This document shows, piece by piece, positions 1 to 8,623 of a DNA stretch of 64,000 nt (within the stretch, counting starts at the first letter, position 1; every line of letters starts with the position of its first letter). Position numbers and translations under genes: made by a program. The DNA comes from Anaerosoma tenue (GTDB lineage: Bacteria; Actinomycetota; Coriobacteriia; Anaerosomatales; Anaerosomataceae). The notes beneath the pieces were generated by a model, which saw only the letters and a list, made by a program, of their open reading frames with translations, was not told where the DNA came from and did not search any database. The stretch lies in assembly GCF_023161965.1 (NCBI RefSeq), contig NZ_JALNTY010000001.1, forward strand, positions 1 to 64,000, read 5' to 3'.

Positions 1-320
1 AGGCCTAACCCGGGCGTCGAGCAGGAAGCGCGCCCGTGTGCGGTAGACTCGGGTTGCCGGCGTTTGCCGGTGCGGGACGGTCGAAACGGGGGCCTGAGTG
101 AGCGGGGCCTGATCGCGGTCCTCATCAACGCGGGTATCGTGGTCGCCGCTGGCACGTGTGCGTCACGACCTCGTTTCCGAGGGGACCACCTGCTCCGCGT
201 GGCGTTTCTGCGACAACGAATCTGACGCGAATGAACTGGCTGATCGCTTGAGCCCTCATCGCTCGTCGTGTGCGAGTGCTTCGAGGTCGTGTTCGGTGAC
301 GCGTATTCAAAGGAGGAGTG
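1..320. other. No supported gene
   Basis: Nothing convincing is encoded here. One plus-strand frame is open from the window edge to a stop at about 225, with a short hydrophobic stretch near its middle, but it has no recognisable family or ribosome binding site. It could be the tail of an upstream gene. The long minus-strand frame across this stretch has arginine- and serine-rich shadow composition. Confidence 0.4.
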
Positions 321-743
321 ATGGTGTTCGCAGGTTGGTACGCCTTCACCGTCGGTGTGCTGATGATCGTGCAATGGGCGTTCTTCATCCTCACTGGCCA
401 GGTGCCCGAGTTGCAGTCCGAGCCGCTCCGTATCGCGTTCCACCTTGCGGCAGAGGGTGTGACCGCCGCACTGCTGATCGTCGCAGGCGTAGCGCTGCTG
501 CGGTCGCGGCGGTGGGCCCGTAGCGTCGGGCTCGTCGCGTTCGGTTCGCTCGTGTACACGAGCATCGTCAGCCCCGGATACTTCGCGCAGCTCGGGCAGT
601 GGCCGTTGGTGGCGATGTTCGCGGCGCTGCTCGCCTCGGCCGTGGCATGCATCGTCGCCCTCATGCGGATCGATGCATCGCCGGGGGCGGCTTCTGGGCG
701 GGACCATGCGAAGTCGCTGCGCGAGAGGGATGCGCATGACTGA
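321..743 (+). CDS. Small membrane protein, unknown function
   Basis: A 140-residue protein with four likely membrane helices: one at the N-terminus starting with Phe-Ala-Gly-Trp-Tyr, one near residues 35-55, one near 65-85 and one near 90-110. A polar tail follows. The start is ATG 321 because AGGAGG at 311-316 sits four bases upstream; GTG 318 would be too close. The stop overlaps the start of the DUF2200-like gene at 736, so the two are probably translated together. No family was recognised with confidence and no catalytic residues stand out. Confidence 0.7.
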   Translation: MVFAGWYAFTVGVLMIVQWAFFILTGQVPELQSEPLRIAFHLAAEGVTAALLIVAGVALLRSRRWARSVGLVAFGSLVYTSIVSPGYFAQLGQWPLVAMFAALLASAVACIVALMRIDASPGAASGRDHAKSLRERDAHD

Positions 744-897
744 ACATCGCCTGTTCGCCATGGAGTTTGCGAAGGTCTACCCACTCTACGTTGCGAAGGC
801 CGAGCGGAAGATCCGCTATCTGGACAAGCTGATCGATGAGCTCGCCCGCGGCAAAGCGATGGACAAGATCCTGCGCCGACCCGCCGGTTCTTCCTGA
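736..897 (+). CDS. Internally deleted DUF2200-family protein
   Basis: A 53-residue protein. Its first 25 residues match the start of DUF2200 proteins ([20 protein letters not shown]) and its last 30 match the end ([20 protein letters not shown]). DUF2200 proteins are usually about 115 residues, so roughly 60 central residues are missing and the two ends are joined in frame at Lys-Ile. GAGAGG at 722-727 supports ATG 736. It overlaps the upstream membrane protein by eight bases. It may be a remnant or a minimal version; no function is known for the family. Confidence 0.65.
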   Translation: MTEHRLFAMEFAKVYPLYVAKAERKIRYLDKLIDELARGKAMDKILRRPAGSS

Positions 898-989
898 GCC
901 ACTTCAGGTCCGAGGGAGACTGGCCAGACTCGTGCGCAGCTCCACGCACTACGCTCGGCCGGGGGCTCCCGGCAGGGTATGCTTCGCGT

Positions 990-1568
990 ATGACACATGA
1001 AGGGGTGACGGTGGAACGAGAGCAGATTCTGCGCGCGCTGCGAGACGGCAACGAGCGCTACGTCCGCGAACGTGGCACCGAGCTGATTGGCGGCGTGCCC
1101 GGTGTGGTACCCGCGCATCGGCCGGTCGCGGTGGTCATCGGCTGTTCTGATGCGCGTGTGCCGGTGGAGCAGGTGTTTGACCAGCCACCAGGCTCGCTCT
1201 TCATCGTGCGGGTGGCCGGGCACGTGCTGGAGCCCGCGGCACTCGCCTCCATCCTCTATGCCACGCGTGAACTCGAGGTGCGGCTGGTGATCGTGCTCGG
1301 ACACCAGGCGTGCGGCGCCGTGCGCGCCACCCTCGCCGGCACGACCGATGAGGCGCTCCTTCCGCTTGTGGCCCCCATCGCCGCGCGGCTTTCCACTGTG
1401 GGGGATGAGGGGTTCTGCGAAGACAGCGCCACCCGGACGAACACTCGCGCAGCGGTGGCCGAGGTCGAGGCGTACCTGCGCGAGGTGACGCCGGAGCTGG
1501 TCGGGCTCGTGACGGTGCGCGGTGCGGTGAAGTCGCTCGACAGCGGCGAGGTGGAGTGGCTGGAGTAG
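990..1568 (+). CDS. Beta-class carbonic anhydrase
   Basis: Interconverts carbon dioxide and bicarbonate in the cytoplasm using a zinc ion. The 192-residue protein has the beta-class zinc ligands: Cys in the CSDAR motif near residue 52, whose Asp and Arg form the catalytic dyad, and the His and Cys of HQACGA near residues 105-108. The length is typical of the short bacterial forms. The start is uncertain: ATG 990 has little upstream signal, while GTG 1011 has AAGGGG five bases before it and may be the true start. It appears to be a single-gene unit. Confidence 0.9.
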   Translation: MTHEGVTVEREQILRALRDGNERYVRERGTELIGGVPGVVPAHRPVAVVIGCSDARVPVEQVFDQPPGSLFIVRVAGHVLEPAALASILYATRELEVRLVIVLGHQACGAVRATLAGTTDEALLPLVAPIAARLSTVGDEGFCEDSATRTNTRAAVAEVEAYLREVTPELVGLVTVRGAVKSLDSGEVEWLE

Positions 1569-1649
1569 ACTCGGACCGCGAAGCGATGCCCGCGCGCTCA
1601 TCGTGCGCCCGGCCGCGTCACACGTGCGCGTTCCAGAATCGACAGGCAG

Positions 1650-2018
1650 GTGGTGGTTCCAGTGGCAGATGCGACAGCTGGTAGCCCGATCGACGAATAC
1701 ATCGCAGGATTCCCACCCGAGACGCAGGCCGTGCTCCAACGATTTCGCGCCATCATCAGCGAGTCGGCTCCGGACGCTGTCGAGACGATGAGCTACGGCA
1801 TCCCCACGTTCGATCTTCGTGGCACGCACCTGGTGCACTTCGGTGGCTTCACCAGGCATGTGGGCTTCTATCCCACGCCCACTGGCACCGAGGCGTTCAA
1901 AGAGGAGCTGTCACGCTTCAAGTCGGGCAAGGGATCCGTGCAGTTCCCACTCGGCCAGCCTCTTCCGGAGGATCTCATCCGCCGTATGGTGGAGTTCAGG
2001 GTGGCGGAGCTGGGATGA
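1650..2018 (+). CDS. DUF1801 (YdhG-like) protein
   Basis: A 122-residue protein of the DUF1801 fold. Visible family features are the IDEYIAGFP stretch near residues 13-21, ETMSYGIPTF near 47-56, and VGFYPTP followed by GSVQFPLGQPLP in the second half. Members are small cytosolic proteins; some are described as iron chaperone-like, but the activity is not settled. The start is GTG (1650 or 1653) after CAGGCAGG; GTG 1662 is also possible. The rifampin ADP-ribosyltransferase-like gene begins 10 bases after the stop, suggesting co-transcription. A second, different DUF1801 protein lies at 10180. Confidence 0.8.
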   Translation: MVVPVADATAGSPIDEYIAGFPPETQAVLQRFRAIISESAPDAVETMSYGIPTFDLRGTHLVHFGGFTRHVGFYPTPTGTEAFKEELSRFKSGKGSVQFPLGQPLPEDLIRRMVEFRVAELG

Positions 2019-2028
2019 GGCGCACTCG

Positions 2029-2667
2029 GTGAAGAACAGCGGCTGCGTGATCGAGCAATACCGGGACGGACGGCTCGTGCGGACCTTCACGCCGTCGGGC
2101 GATCAGGTTCGCCCGTGGCGCATGGAGGTCAACGGTAAGAGCTACTTGAGAACGAACGGATGGGTGCTCTCCAAGATCCTGCCGACATTGGTGGAAGGTT
2201 CCCGCGTGACCACCAGGGTGGTGCAGTGGACCCCGGTCACGCTGGACCACTGCGATCACGTGGAGGGGCCCTTCTATCACGGAACGAAGTCGGTGCTGCA
2301 GGCGGGCGACGAACTCACGCCGGGCTTCGGCTCCAACTTCCAGGACGGGCGCGTCTCCAACAACATCTACTTCTCGGCACTGATAGACACCGCCGCCTGG
2401 GGGGCGCAGTTGGCCACCGCGCTGTCCGGAGGTGAGGGCCGTGGGTACATCTACGTCGTAGAGCCTCTGGGCGCGTTCGAGGATGACCCCAACGTCACCA
2501 ACAAGCGGTTCCCCGGCAATCCCACCAGGTCATACCGGACCCGAGACCCGCTACGGGTCGTCCGTGAACTCGTGGAGTGGGAAGAACACAGCGCCGAGGA
2601 TCTCAGCGCGATGCTGGAGCACCTCGCCCGTCTCCGGGAGCAGGGGCTCGACACCATCGAAGACTGA
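2029..2667 (+). CDS. arr: Rifampin ADP-ribosyltransferase with N-terminal extension
   Basis: The C-terminal ~130 residues match Arr, which inactivates rifamycins by ADP-ribosylation using NAD. FYHGTKSVL carries the NAD-binding His near residue 84, NNIYFSAL carries the conserved Tyr, and VEPLGAFEDDPN and FPGNPT are family hallmarks. Arr is normally about 140 residues; here GTG 2029, preceded by a GGGATGAGG stretch, gives 212 residues with an extra ~80-residue N-terminal part of unknown fold. ATG 2122 would give a shorter extension. Whether it confers resistance or modifies another target cannot be read from sequence. Confidence 0.85.
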   Translation: MKNSGCVIEQYRDGRLVRTFTPSGDQVRPWRMEVNGKSYLRTNGWVLSKILPTLVEGSRVTTRVVQWTPVTLDHCDHVEGPFYHGTKSVLQAGDELTPGFGSNFQDGRVSNNIYFSALIDTAAWGAQLATALSGGEGRGYIYVVEPLGAFEDDPNVTNKRFPGNPTRSYRTRDPLRVVRELVEWEEHSAEDLSAMLEHLARLREQGLDTIED

Positions 2668-2689
2668 AGCACCGCAGGAGGTGTGCAAG

Positions 2690-3046
2690 ATGATCACCAC
2701 GAAGGAGGGCTCAGAGCTGCAACGTTCCGATCCCGGCACGCATGGCGCGATGCCCCGAAGCGCCGCCGGCTGGTGGGCGATCGTCCTGAGTGTGATCGGC
2801 CTCGGTTCATGGATCATCCTGCCGCTCATCACGATCAACTTCCGAGACACGTTCCCGATCACAGACACGGCTCTGATGCCGATCATCGGCATCGTGCTGG
2901 TCGATCTTGCGGCGGCGATCGATCTGTTGTGCGTGCTGCGCTGGAAGGAGCGCTCCACGCTCAACATCATCGCCCTGGTGATCACGCTCCCCGCGGCGTT
3001 GTTCTTCACCTTCATCGTGGTGGGCGAGGCGTTGGGTGGCGTATGA
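2690..3046 (+). CDS. Small three-helix membrane protein
   Basis: A 118-residue protein with a polar N-terminus of about 25 residues and three predicted membrane helices near residues 27-50, 63-85 and 95-113. A short basic-acidic loop (RWKERS) separates the last two. ATG 2690 follows GCAGGAGGTG at 2675-2683. The gene starts 22 bases after the Arr-like gene, so it may be in the same transcript. No family was recognised. Confidence 0.7.
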   Translation: MITTKEGSELQRSDPGTHGAMPRSAAGWWAIVLSVIGLGSWIILPLITINFRDTFPITDTALMPIIGIVLVDLAAAIDLLCVLRWKERSTLNIIALVITLPAALFFTFIVVGEALGGV

Positions 3047-3160
3047 GCAAGTCCCGTATCGTGAGTGCTCCTCTGCCGCGGGCGGCCCCCGACTATCTGC
3101 GGGATACTGTGTGATGTCATCCTTCCGCTGGTCGACCGTCCACTTCGAGACGAGGTAGCG

Positions 3161-3886
3161 ATGCGCAGACTGCTCAAGCCCGTGCTCATCACACTGGCGG
3201 CGCTCCTTGTGCTCGCCTCGGCAGGGTTCTACGGCTGGACGCGTGTCGCGCGATACCCGGCCTTTCCCGAGGCGGCGACGCTGGCGCGATCTGCAGAGAC
3301 GGAGCGTGGCTGGTACGTGTTCCAGCCCGATGGGGAGGTGCGGGGCGGCCTGGTCTTCTACCCGGGAGGACTCGTCGATCCTGCGGCTTACGCGCCCCTG
3401 ATGCAGCAGGTCAGCGATCGCGGGATCCTTGCGGTCATCGTGCCGATGCCGCTCGACCTGGCGGTGTTCGGCATCGGTCGCGCCGATGACGTCATCGAGG
3501 TCTACTCGGATGTGGACACCTGGGCGATTGGCGGCCATTCGCTCGGCGGCGCGATGGCTGCTGAATACGTGAATAGTGGGGCGGACTCCATCGACGGGAT
3601 CGTGCTGCTCGCGTCCTATCCTGCCGAATCCACGGATCTCTCCGGCCTTCCGATCGGAGCGCTCTCCATCTACGGGACGGAGGATGGCGTGTCCGGGGAC
3701 GTCTTCGAGGAGTCGCTTCAGCGTCTGCCGGTCGATGCCACGCTCGTGGAGATCGAGGGCGGCAATCACGCGCAGTTCGGCGACTACGGACCCCAGGAAG
3801 GGGACGGGGTCGCCACCATCGATCGCACCGAGCAGCAGCGCATGACCGCCAGGGCGATCACCGTGATGGTGGAGGGGCTCGAGTAG
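3161..3886 (+). CDS. Exported or membrane-anchored alpha/beta hydrolase
   Basis: A 241-residue serine hydrolase-fold protein. Residues 1-27 form a signal or anchor helix (basic start, then ITLAALLVLASAGFYGW). The nucleophile elbow is GHSLGG, a GTEDG stretch later supplies the likely acid, and GGNHAQFGDYG supplies the His, completing a Ser-Asp-His triad. It resembles the small Abhydrolase_5 group of Gram-positive bacteria. ATG 3161 is preferred because the basic-hydrophobic signal starts there; the open frame continues 96 bases upstream without a good ribosome site. The substrate is unknown. Confidence 0.8.
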   Translation: MRRLLKPVLITLAALLVLASAGFYGWTRVARYPAFPEAATLARSAETERGWYVFQPDGEVRGGLVFYPGGLVDPAAYAPLMQQVSDRGILAVIVPMPLDLAVFGIGRADDVIEVYSDVDTWAIGGHSLGGAMAAEYVNSGADSIDGIVLLASYPAESTDLSGLPIGALSIYGTEDGVSGDVFEESLQRLPVDATLVEIEGGNHAQFGDYGPQEGDGVATIDRTEQQRMTARAITVMVEGLE

Positions 3887-3946
3887 CGCCGCCCTTGCTG
3901 GCGCGACGCGTGCGCTAGAATCGGAGCACGCGGGTGTGCGCCGGGG

Positions 3947-6751
3947 GTGTGTATGGCGGGTCGGGCAAGAGATTCCGGATACGCGGGGCGGCAAGCGTGG
4001 ACGCCTGCGCCGCGGCGACGCACGATCACCGTGCTGGCGTGCACGTTGGCGCTCACGGTAGCCCTGACCGCGGCATTCGCCGCACCTGCGGCGGTAAGCG
4101 CAGCTGACCACGATACGGTGGGTGACGCGATATCCTCGGCTGCTTCGAGCTTCGGTGTCACCGGTCTCGATCAGAGCGTGAGCGATCTCAGCGGCCCGAC
4201 GCACGAAGTGCAGATGGTGTACGACTTCCTGCACATGTGGCGGAGCGGAGGCGGCGCGTCTCCGGACGTGCTCCAGGAATGGACCGCTCACTACAGCACC
4301 CCGTCGGGTTGGCCGCTCTACATCTGCGTTTCGAGATTCGACCCCCTGGATTCCGAGGAGGCCTACCGGCTCTGGGCCTCCCGTTACGATGATGAGATCC
4401 GCGCGATCTACTCTGGCTTCCAGGGCGAGATGCCCTCAGGGTTCTCGGCCAGAGAGGTCCGCGTAGGCGATACGAAGGGCACCGAGTGGGCGTTCACGGT
4501 TCCGGGTGGGATACGCGAGAAGACGCTGGGGTGGCGTCAGGGCCCGCTGGTCATCGAGGTGAATTACGGTGAAGGCGCCAGTTCCAGCGGATTCGCCGAG
4601 CTGCTGTTCAACGAACTCGACAGTCTCGACCTGGAGGATGCCTCGCGGCCCGAATCCGCCGACGAGCCGCTCGCTCCAGAGACCCCGACCGAAGGGCTCA
4701 CGGTCGGCGCCTTCCCGGGCAGCTTCAGCGCGCTGGGAGATGAAGTGCGCATCACGATCGGCCTCTCCGGAGCCGATGCGCAGGATGCCCCGGTCTCGCT
4801 CACCGGTCACGGACGCGACCTCCACGCGGTCACCGATGCAGGAGGGTCGGCGTCGTTCGTGGTGATCCACGACGATGAGAGCGTTTCCGAGTACCGCTTC
4901 CGCATCGTTGCGGGGGATCGGCAACGCGATGTGGTCATCCCCGTCCTGTCGCTTCGCATCCTGCCCGAGGATGACCCTGGGACGGGTGAGCCGTACGCTG
5001 GCGTGGTTGCCGACGGGCGGTCCACGCTGACCCTCAGGATCGAGCTCGGCGCCGATACGGAGGGTGTGCTTCGCGTGGCCCCGCCGGTCGTCGGTTCGCT
5101 CGAGGGTGACGGGCTGGCGGATGACGGGACGCTCACGCTGCAGTCTGGCGCGGTGGTGCTTACGTACGCTCCGCCCCCATACGTGACGAGCGATCATCTG
5201 GACACGGTGATCACTCCCCCGGCGCCTGGTGACACGCTCATGAGCGCTCGTGATGCGCGAACGGCATACTCCAACGGGGGTAGGATCCATATCGCGACCA
5301 TCCCGCTGGAATTCACGTTCACGGGCGCGGATGGGCGCGACACCACAGTGAAGCACGACGTCCTCGTGGCGCGACCTCCCGTCATGCTCGTCCACGGATT
5401 CACCGGTGACGCGTCCACGTGGTCGCGCCTTCACTCGTATCTGGGTGAACGCGGCTTCGACGGGGTGATCAACGAGTACTACGCCGGGAACCAGGGGATC
5501 CACGACCAGGCCGAACTGCTCGGGAGGGACATAGCGCGCGAGAAGGACCGCTATGCCACGGCGGGTCTGAAGATCGCTGCGGTCGACGTGGTGGGTCACA
5601 GCATGGGCGGATTGATCGCCCGGGAGTACGTCTATGGCCTGGCGCCGCATCCCGACGACGTGCGCAAGGTCATCATGGTAGGCACGCCCAACCACGGCGC
5701 CACATTCACCGACAAGATCCTCGGCAATCTGGCGACCGAGTGGAGCGGGGCACACTCGTTGGCCTCAGAGCAGCTGTACTCCGGAAGCGCGTTCATGGCG
5801 CAGATCAACGACGGCGAGGCCGTTGGCCGCCACCTCGCACCCGGCGTGCAGTACGGCAACATCTACGGCGTACGGGATGACTGGGTCGTCACACAGTCGT
5901 CCGCCTGGCTCAACGGGGTTGCGGAGCGGCGCATCACGGGTGTCACGCACTCGCCCGCCATTCCGGTGCCCGGTACGCCGATCGCCGAGTCGGCGCAGGT
6001 GTTCGACTGGATCCTGGCCTGGCTCGGATCCGATATCCAGCGGGCCGCCCTCAAGGACACGCGGGTCGAGATAGTGGCTGGCCGAGGCGAGGTGTACCTT
6101 GCCGGGTGGGGCGACGATGGCGCGCCCACACGGAGCGAGATCGCATCGTTCCCTCGCAGCGTTCCAGCATGGCAGGACGTGGGTACCGGATCGGATAGCG
6201 GTGCCCGCATCCGCCTTTCAGTGGCCGGCCTGGCGTGGGGTTCCATCGATCTGGCGCCCGATACCCTCATCACGCTCGGCAATCTCACGCCCGAATCGGT
6301 CACCGTGCGGGTTCGGCAAGGAAGCGCGCGTTTCCGTTCGCTGAGAAGGGCTGGCGGAGGACATTTCGAGGTTGTCGTAGGCGAGGGCGAGCCGGGAGCC
6401 TGGACCGAGTTCCACCCCGACGCGAAGGTGATCGGACTCGACACCGATTTCGTGGTCTTGGCTGGAGCCACGGGTCAGGGTTCCGTGGAGGCGCTCGTGC
6501 TCGAGGGCCGCGCGCTCTTTGACGGCGGTTCTGCGGCTTCAGGCGGGGAGCGGGTCGAACTGAGCGTGCTCCAGGCCGGCGTCACTGGCGGGAAGGCGAG
6601 TGAGGTCTCCGCACTCGCTGGTGACCAATGGTGGGCCGACGCGTTCTACCGGCCGTCGTTCACTGAAGTGCTCGGCGAGTGGTGGGCCATCATCCGGTCG
6701 CAGTTCGAGTTGTGGTTCGCCGCTCTGCTTGAGGGGGATGGCGCCTCGTGA
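3947..6751 (+). CDS. Exported lipase-like protein with FecR-like C-terminal domain
   Basis: A 934-residue protein with a signal sequence near residues 27-52. The middle contains an alpha/beta hydrolase domain (about 478-690): PPVMLVHGF forms the oxyanion strand, DVVGHSMGGLIAREY is the nucleophile elbow with Ser near 552, and MVGTPNHGA is typical of PGAP1/lipase-like acylhydrolases. Residues about 750-850 resemble FecR-type beta domains (VTVRVRQGSARF, DTDFVVLAG). The region before the hydrolase looks like immunoglobulin-like adhesion or carrier modules. The start is GTG 3947 or ATG 3953. The next gene overlaps by four bases. The substrate is unknown; a surface lipid or polymer is a guess. Confidence 0.75.
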   Translation: MCMAGRARDSGYAGRQAWTPAPRRRTITVLACTLALTVALTAAFAAPAAVSAADHDTVGDAISSAASSFGVTGLDQSVSDLSGPTHEVQMVYDFLHMWRSGGGASPDVLQEWTAHYSTPSGWPLYICVSRFDPLDSEEAYRLWASRYDDEIRAIYSGFQGEMPSGFSAREVRVGDTKGTEWAFTVPGGIREKTLGWRQGPLVIEVNYGEGASSSGFAELLFNELDSLDLEDASRPESADEPLAPETPTEGLTVGAFPGSFSALGDEVRITIGLSGADAQDAPVSLTGHGRDLHAVTDAGGSASFVVIHDDESVSEYRFRIVAGDRQRDVVIPVLSLRILPEDDPGTGEPYAGVVADGRSTLTLRIELGADTEGVLRVAPPVVGSLEGDGLADDGTLTLQSGAVVLTYAPPPYVTSDHLDTVITPPAPGDTLMSARDARTAYSNGGRIHIATIPLEFTFTGADGRDTTVKHDVLVARPPVMLVHGFTGDASTWSRLHSYLGERGFDGVINEYYAGNQGIHDQAELLGRDIAREKDRYATAGLKIAAVDVVGHSMGGLIAREYVYGLAPHPDDVRKVIMVGTPNHGATFTDKILGNLATEWSGAHSLASEQLYSGSAFMAQINDGEAVGRHLAPGVQYGNIYGVRDDWVVTQSSAWLNGVAERRITGVTHSPAIPVPGTPIAESAQVFDWILAWLGSDIQRAALKDTRVEIVAGRGEVYLAGWGDDGAPTRSEIASFPRSVPAWQDVGTGSDSGARIRLSVAGLAWGSIDLAPDTLITLGNLTPESVTVRVRQGSARFRSLRRAGGGHFEVVVGEGEPGAWTEFHPDAKVIGLDTDFVVLAGATGQGSVEALVLEGRALFDGGSAASGGERVELSVLQAGVTGGKASEVSALAGDQWWADAFYRPSFTEVLGEWWAIIRSQFELWFAALLEGDGAS

Positions 6752-7002
6752 GCTTCTGCACCGCATGCGGCTCATCTATGAGCGAGACCGATCGGTTCTG
6801 CACCGCGTGCGGGGCGCCCCGCACTGAGTCGCCGGCGATTCACGGGTCTCGTGAGCGCTCCCCCCGCACGGCGCGCAGGATCGCAGTTCTCACGGTAGTA
6901 TTCGTGGTGGCCTGCGCACTCGCGCTGGTCACCGGCTACACGGTGTGGTCGTCGCCGCCGCGGGTGGATCCCGCCGCCGTCGAGGTGAGGATCATCCCGT
7001 GA
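6748..7002 (+). CDS. Zinc-ribbon single-pass membrane protein
   Basis: An 84-residue protein. The N-terminus holds a double-CxxC zinc ribbon (FCTACGSSM, then FCTACGAPR), and residues ~46-68 form one membrane helix followed by a short outside tail. GTG 6748 overlaps the stop of the exported lipase-like gene by four bases, so the two are translationally coupled. Such zinc-ribbon anchors are common in Gram-positive bacteria, and their role is unknown. Confidence 0.75.
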   Translation: MSFCTACGSSMSETDRFCTACGAPRTESPAIHGSRERSPRTARRIAVLTVVFVVACALALVTGYTVWSSPPRVDPAAVEVRIIP

Positions 7003-7189
7003 CGTGATGGTGACCCCCCAAGGGGCGCTGTGCCGGTCATGGTATGGTGAGCCACGGATGAGCAGGGGGCACCGTTCCGCTGCTTGGTCCGCGGGACGGC
7101 CACGGCTGTGCAGACTCCAGCGGCCGAAGCATGGTTGCGTGCCATCTCGTACGAGACGCGGGGGCGTTCGTAGACGAGAGGAGTACGTC

Positions 7190-7669
7190 ATGAGTATCCG
7201 TAATCCGATCCGGGTCCTTCTGCTGCTGGTGGCGCTGTTGCTTGCTGTCACCGCTGCGGGGTGCGGTGGTCAGGACGCAGGGTCCACATCGCCGGAAGCT
7301 TCTTCCGAGCCTGCCGCAGAGCCGGCTGAGCCAGAAGTCGTTCCCCAGGAGGATGGATCTCTCGAATTCGATGAGATCCCCGGGATCGACGGGTACGAGG
7401 TGACCGAGGAAAACGTGATGGGCAACGAGCTGTACGTCAACCTCGTGGGCGACGCCACTGAGGAGCAGGCGTTGGCTGACTTTTCCGAGTGGGCGCTTGA
7501 CGAGGAATGGGCGCCGCTCGACATGGAGTTTCCCAACGTCGACCTCGTCTACGGCAAGCAGGACCGTGTCTACCCGATGAAGATATCGGTCTTCCCTCAG
7601 CCATCCACTGGCGGTGTGGAGGTCCTGGTGATGATGCCCGCGCACGGAGACAAGCTCGGCGACTGGTAG
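7190..7669 (+). CDS. Lipoprotein, paralogue of the one at 11429
   Basis: A 159-residue predicted lipoprotein. Residues 1-22 are a lipoprotein signal peptide ending in a lipobox with Cys in AAGCGG. A low-complexity Ser/Pro/Glu linker (about residues 25-50) leads to a ~105-residue domain beginning FDEIPGIDGYE and ending in GDKLGDW. The domain shares ELYV, EQALADF, DRVYP and the C-terminal KLGDW with the lipoprotein at 11429. ATG 7190 follows GAGAGGAG. The open frame extends 186 bases upstream, but the signal peptide fixes this start. No known family was recognised. Confidence 0.8.
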   Translation: MSIRNPIRVLLLLVALLLAVTAAGCGGQDAGSTSPEASSEPAAEPAEPEVVPQEDGSLEFDEIPGIDGYEVTEENVMGNELYVNLVGDATEEQALADFSEWALDEEWAPLDMEFPNVDLVYGKQDRVYPMKISVFPQPSTGGVEVLVMMPAHGDKLGDW

Positions 7670-7711
7670 CGTTCGGATCGGGAGATGCCCGATGACAGTG
7701 CCGCGCTGTGT

Positions 7712-8569
7712 TCAGCGCCTCTTCTGGGCCTTGTCGAGGAGCTTCAGTCCCTTGGCGGCCTGCTTCGCAACAGACTTCTCGCCGTCGGCGGAGAGTTGCC
7801 GGAGATAGGGCCGGGCCGACTCGTCGGCTCTCTTGGCCATCTTCGCGAGCAGCTTCGCCGTGAGCAGCCGTGCGCTCACGGCGTCATCGCCGATATGCCG
7901 CGTGACGGCGTTGACCGTCAGCAGCTGGTCGCGCTCCTTGAGCATGATCTCGGCTGCCGTCGAGCCCTGCATCGCCAGGTCCACCAGCGCTGGTGCGTGT
8001 TCCGGGCGGACGTGGTCGTCCAGCTGTAGCAGGAGTGATGCAGCCTTGTCCCGCCACGCGAACTCCTGCTTGTGACGCTGCGCGGGGTCGGTCACGTCCG
8101 GGTCGACCGGCACGTCTCCCACGGTGATGAGGTCCAGAAGGGCCTCCGGGTCGGCCACATCGTGCCAGTCGGCAGTCCACCCCTTCGTGCGCTGGCCGAG
8201 GGCGACCCTCGCGATCTTCTCGATCGGCGCACTGAGGTCTCCTGCGTTCTGGGTCGCGAGAGTCGCCGCCGCCATGCCCGGCCCGATAACGTGGCCGTCG
8301 TACATCGCGAGGTCGTTGAGCGCATCGGTGAAGCCGGGATGCCCCGCGAGACTCACGCGCGCCGGGTCGGCAAGGAGCCGCGTGAGCGCAGGCACGGTCC
8401 TGTCATCCCAGTCGATCGCACCAAGGAAGACAGCTGCGGTGCCACGGACCTCCGGTTGGTGGGCCGAGCGGCTCAGCTCCACAAGCGTGTCCAGGGCTTC
8501 CGGATCGCGCTCCTCATAGGCGCGTGTCCCCGTGGCGCGTACCTCATCCAGCGATAGGCGGTCGGTCAT
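7712..8569 (-). CDS. HEAT-like repeat protein
   Basis: A 285-residue, all-helical, soluble protein rich in Ala and Leu with several ~35-residue helical repeats (for example PEALDTLVELSR, RTVPALTRLLADPA and APALVDLAM), suggesting a HEAT or Armadillo-like scaffold. The C-terminus is Lys/Arg rich. ATG at 8569 is chosen because the minus strand has GGAAGGAGCG just upstream; an in-frame ATG seven codons earlier lacks one. No catalytic motif is seen. It is convergent with the lipoprotein at 7190, and the genes end 43 bases apart. Confidence 0.65.
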   Translation of the reverse strand: MTDRLSLDEVRATGTRAYEERDPEALDTLVELSRSAHQPEVRGTAAVFLGAIDWDDRTVPALTRLLADPARVSLAGHPGFTDALNDLAMYDGHVIGPGMAAATLATQNAGDLSAPIEKIARVALGQRTKGWTADWHDVADPEALLDLITVGDVPVDPDVTDPAQRHKQEFAWRDKAASLLLQLDDHVRPEHAPALVDLAMQGSTAAEIMLKERDQLLTVNAVTRHIGDDAVSARLLTAKLLAKMAKRADESARPYLRQLSADGEKSVAKQAAKGLKLLDKAQKRR

Positions 8570-8623
8570 GACGCGCTCCTTCCAGCACATGTCGCGGCCA
8601 CGTGATCGCGGTTCCGGGTCGCC

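Noticed and set aside
921-935. TGGCCAGACTCGTGC as a sigma-54 promoter before the carbonic anhydrase gene
   Set aside because: Three mismatches, including the TTGC core, and no link to the sigma-54 cluster.
3899-3913. TGGCGCGACGCGTGC as a sigma-54 promoter before the exported lipase-like gene
   Set aside because: GG and GC spacing is right, but the TTGC core and the A of GGCAC are both changed; such matches are common in GC-rich DNA.
2807-4291. Minus-strand open frame of 494 codons
   Set aside because: It crosses three plus-strand genes with good starts and is rich in Arg and His, as expected of a shadow frame.
7677-7693. ATCGGG/CCCGAT hairpin as a terminator between convergent genes
   Set aside because: Only six base pairs and no U-run on either strand.
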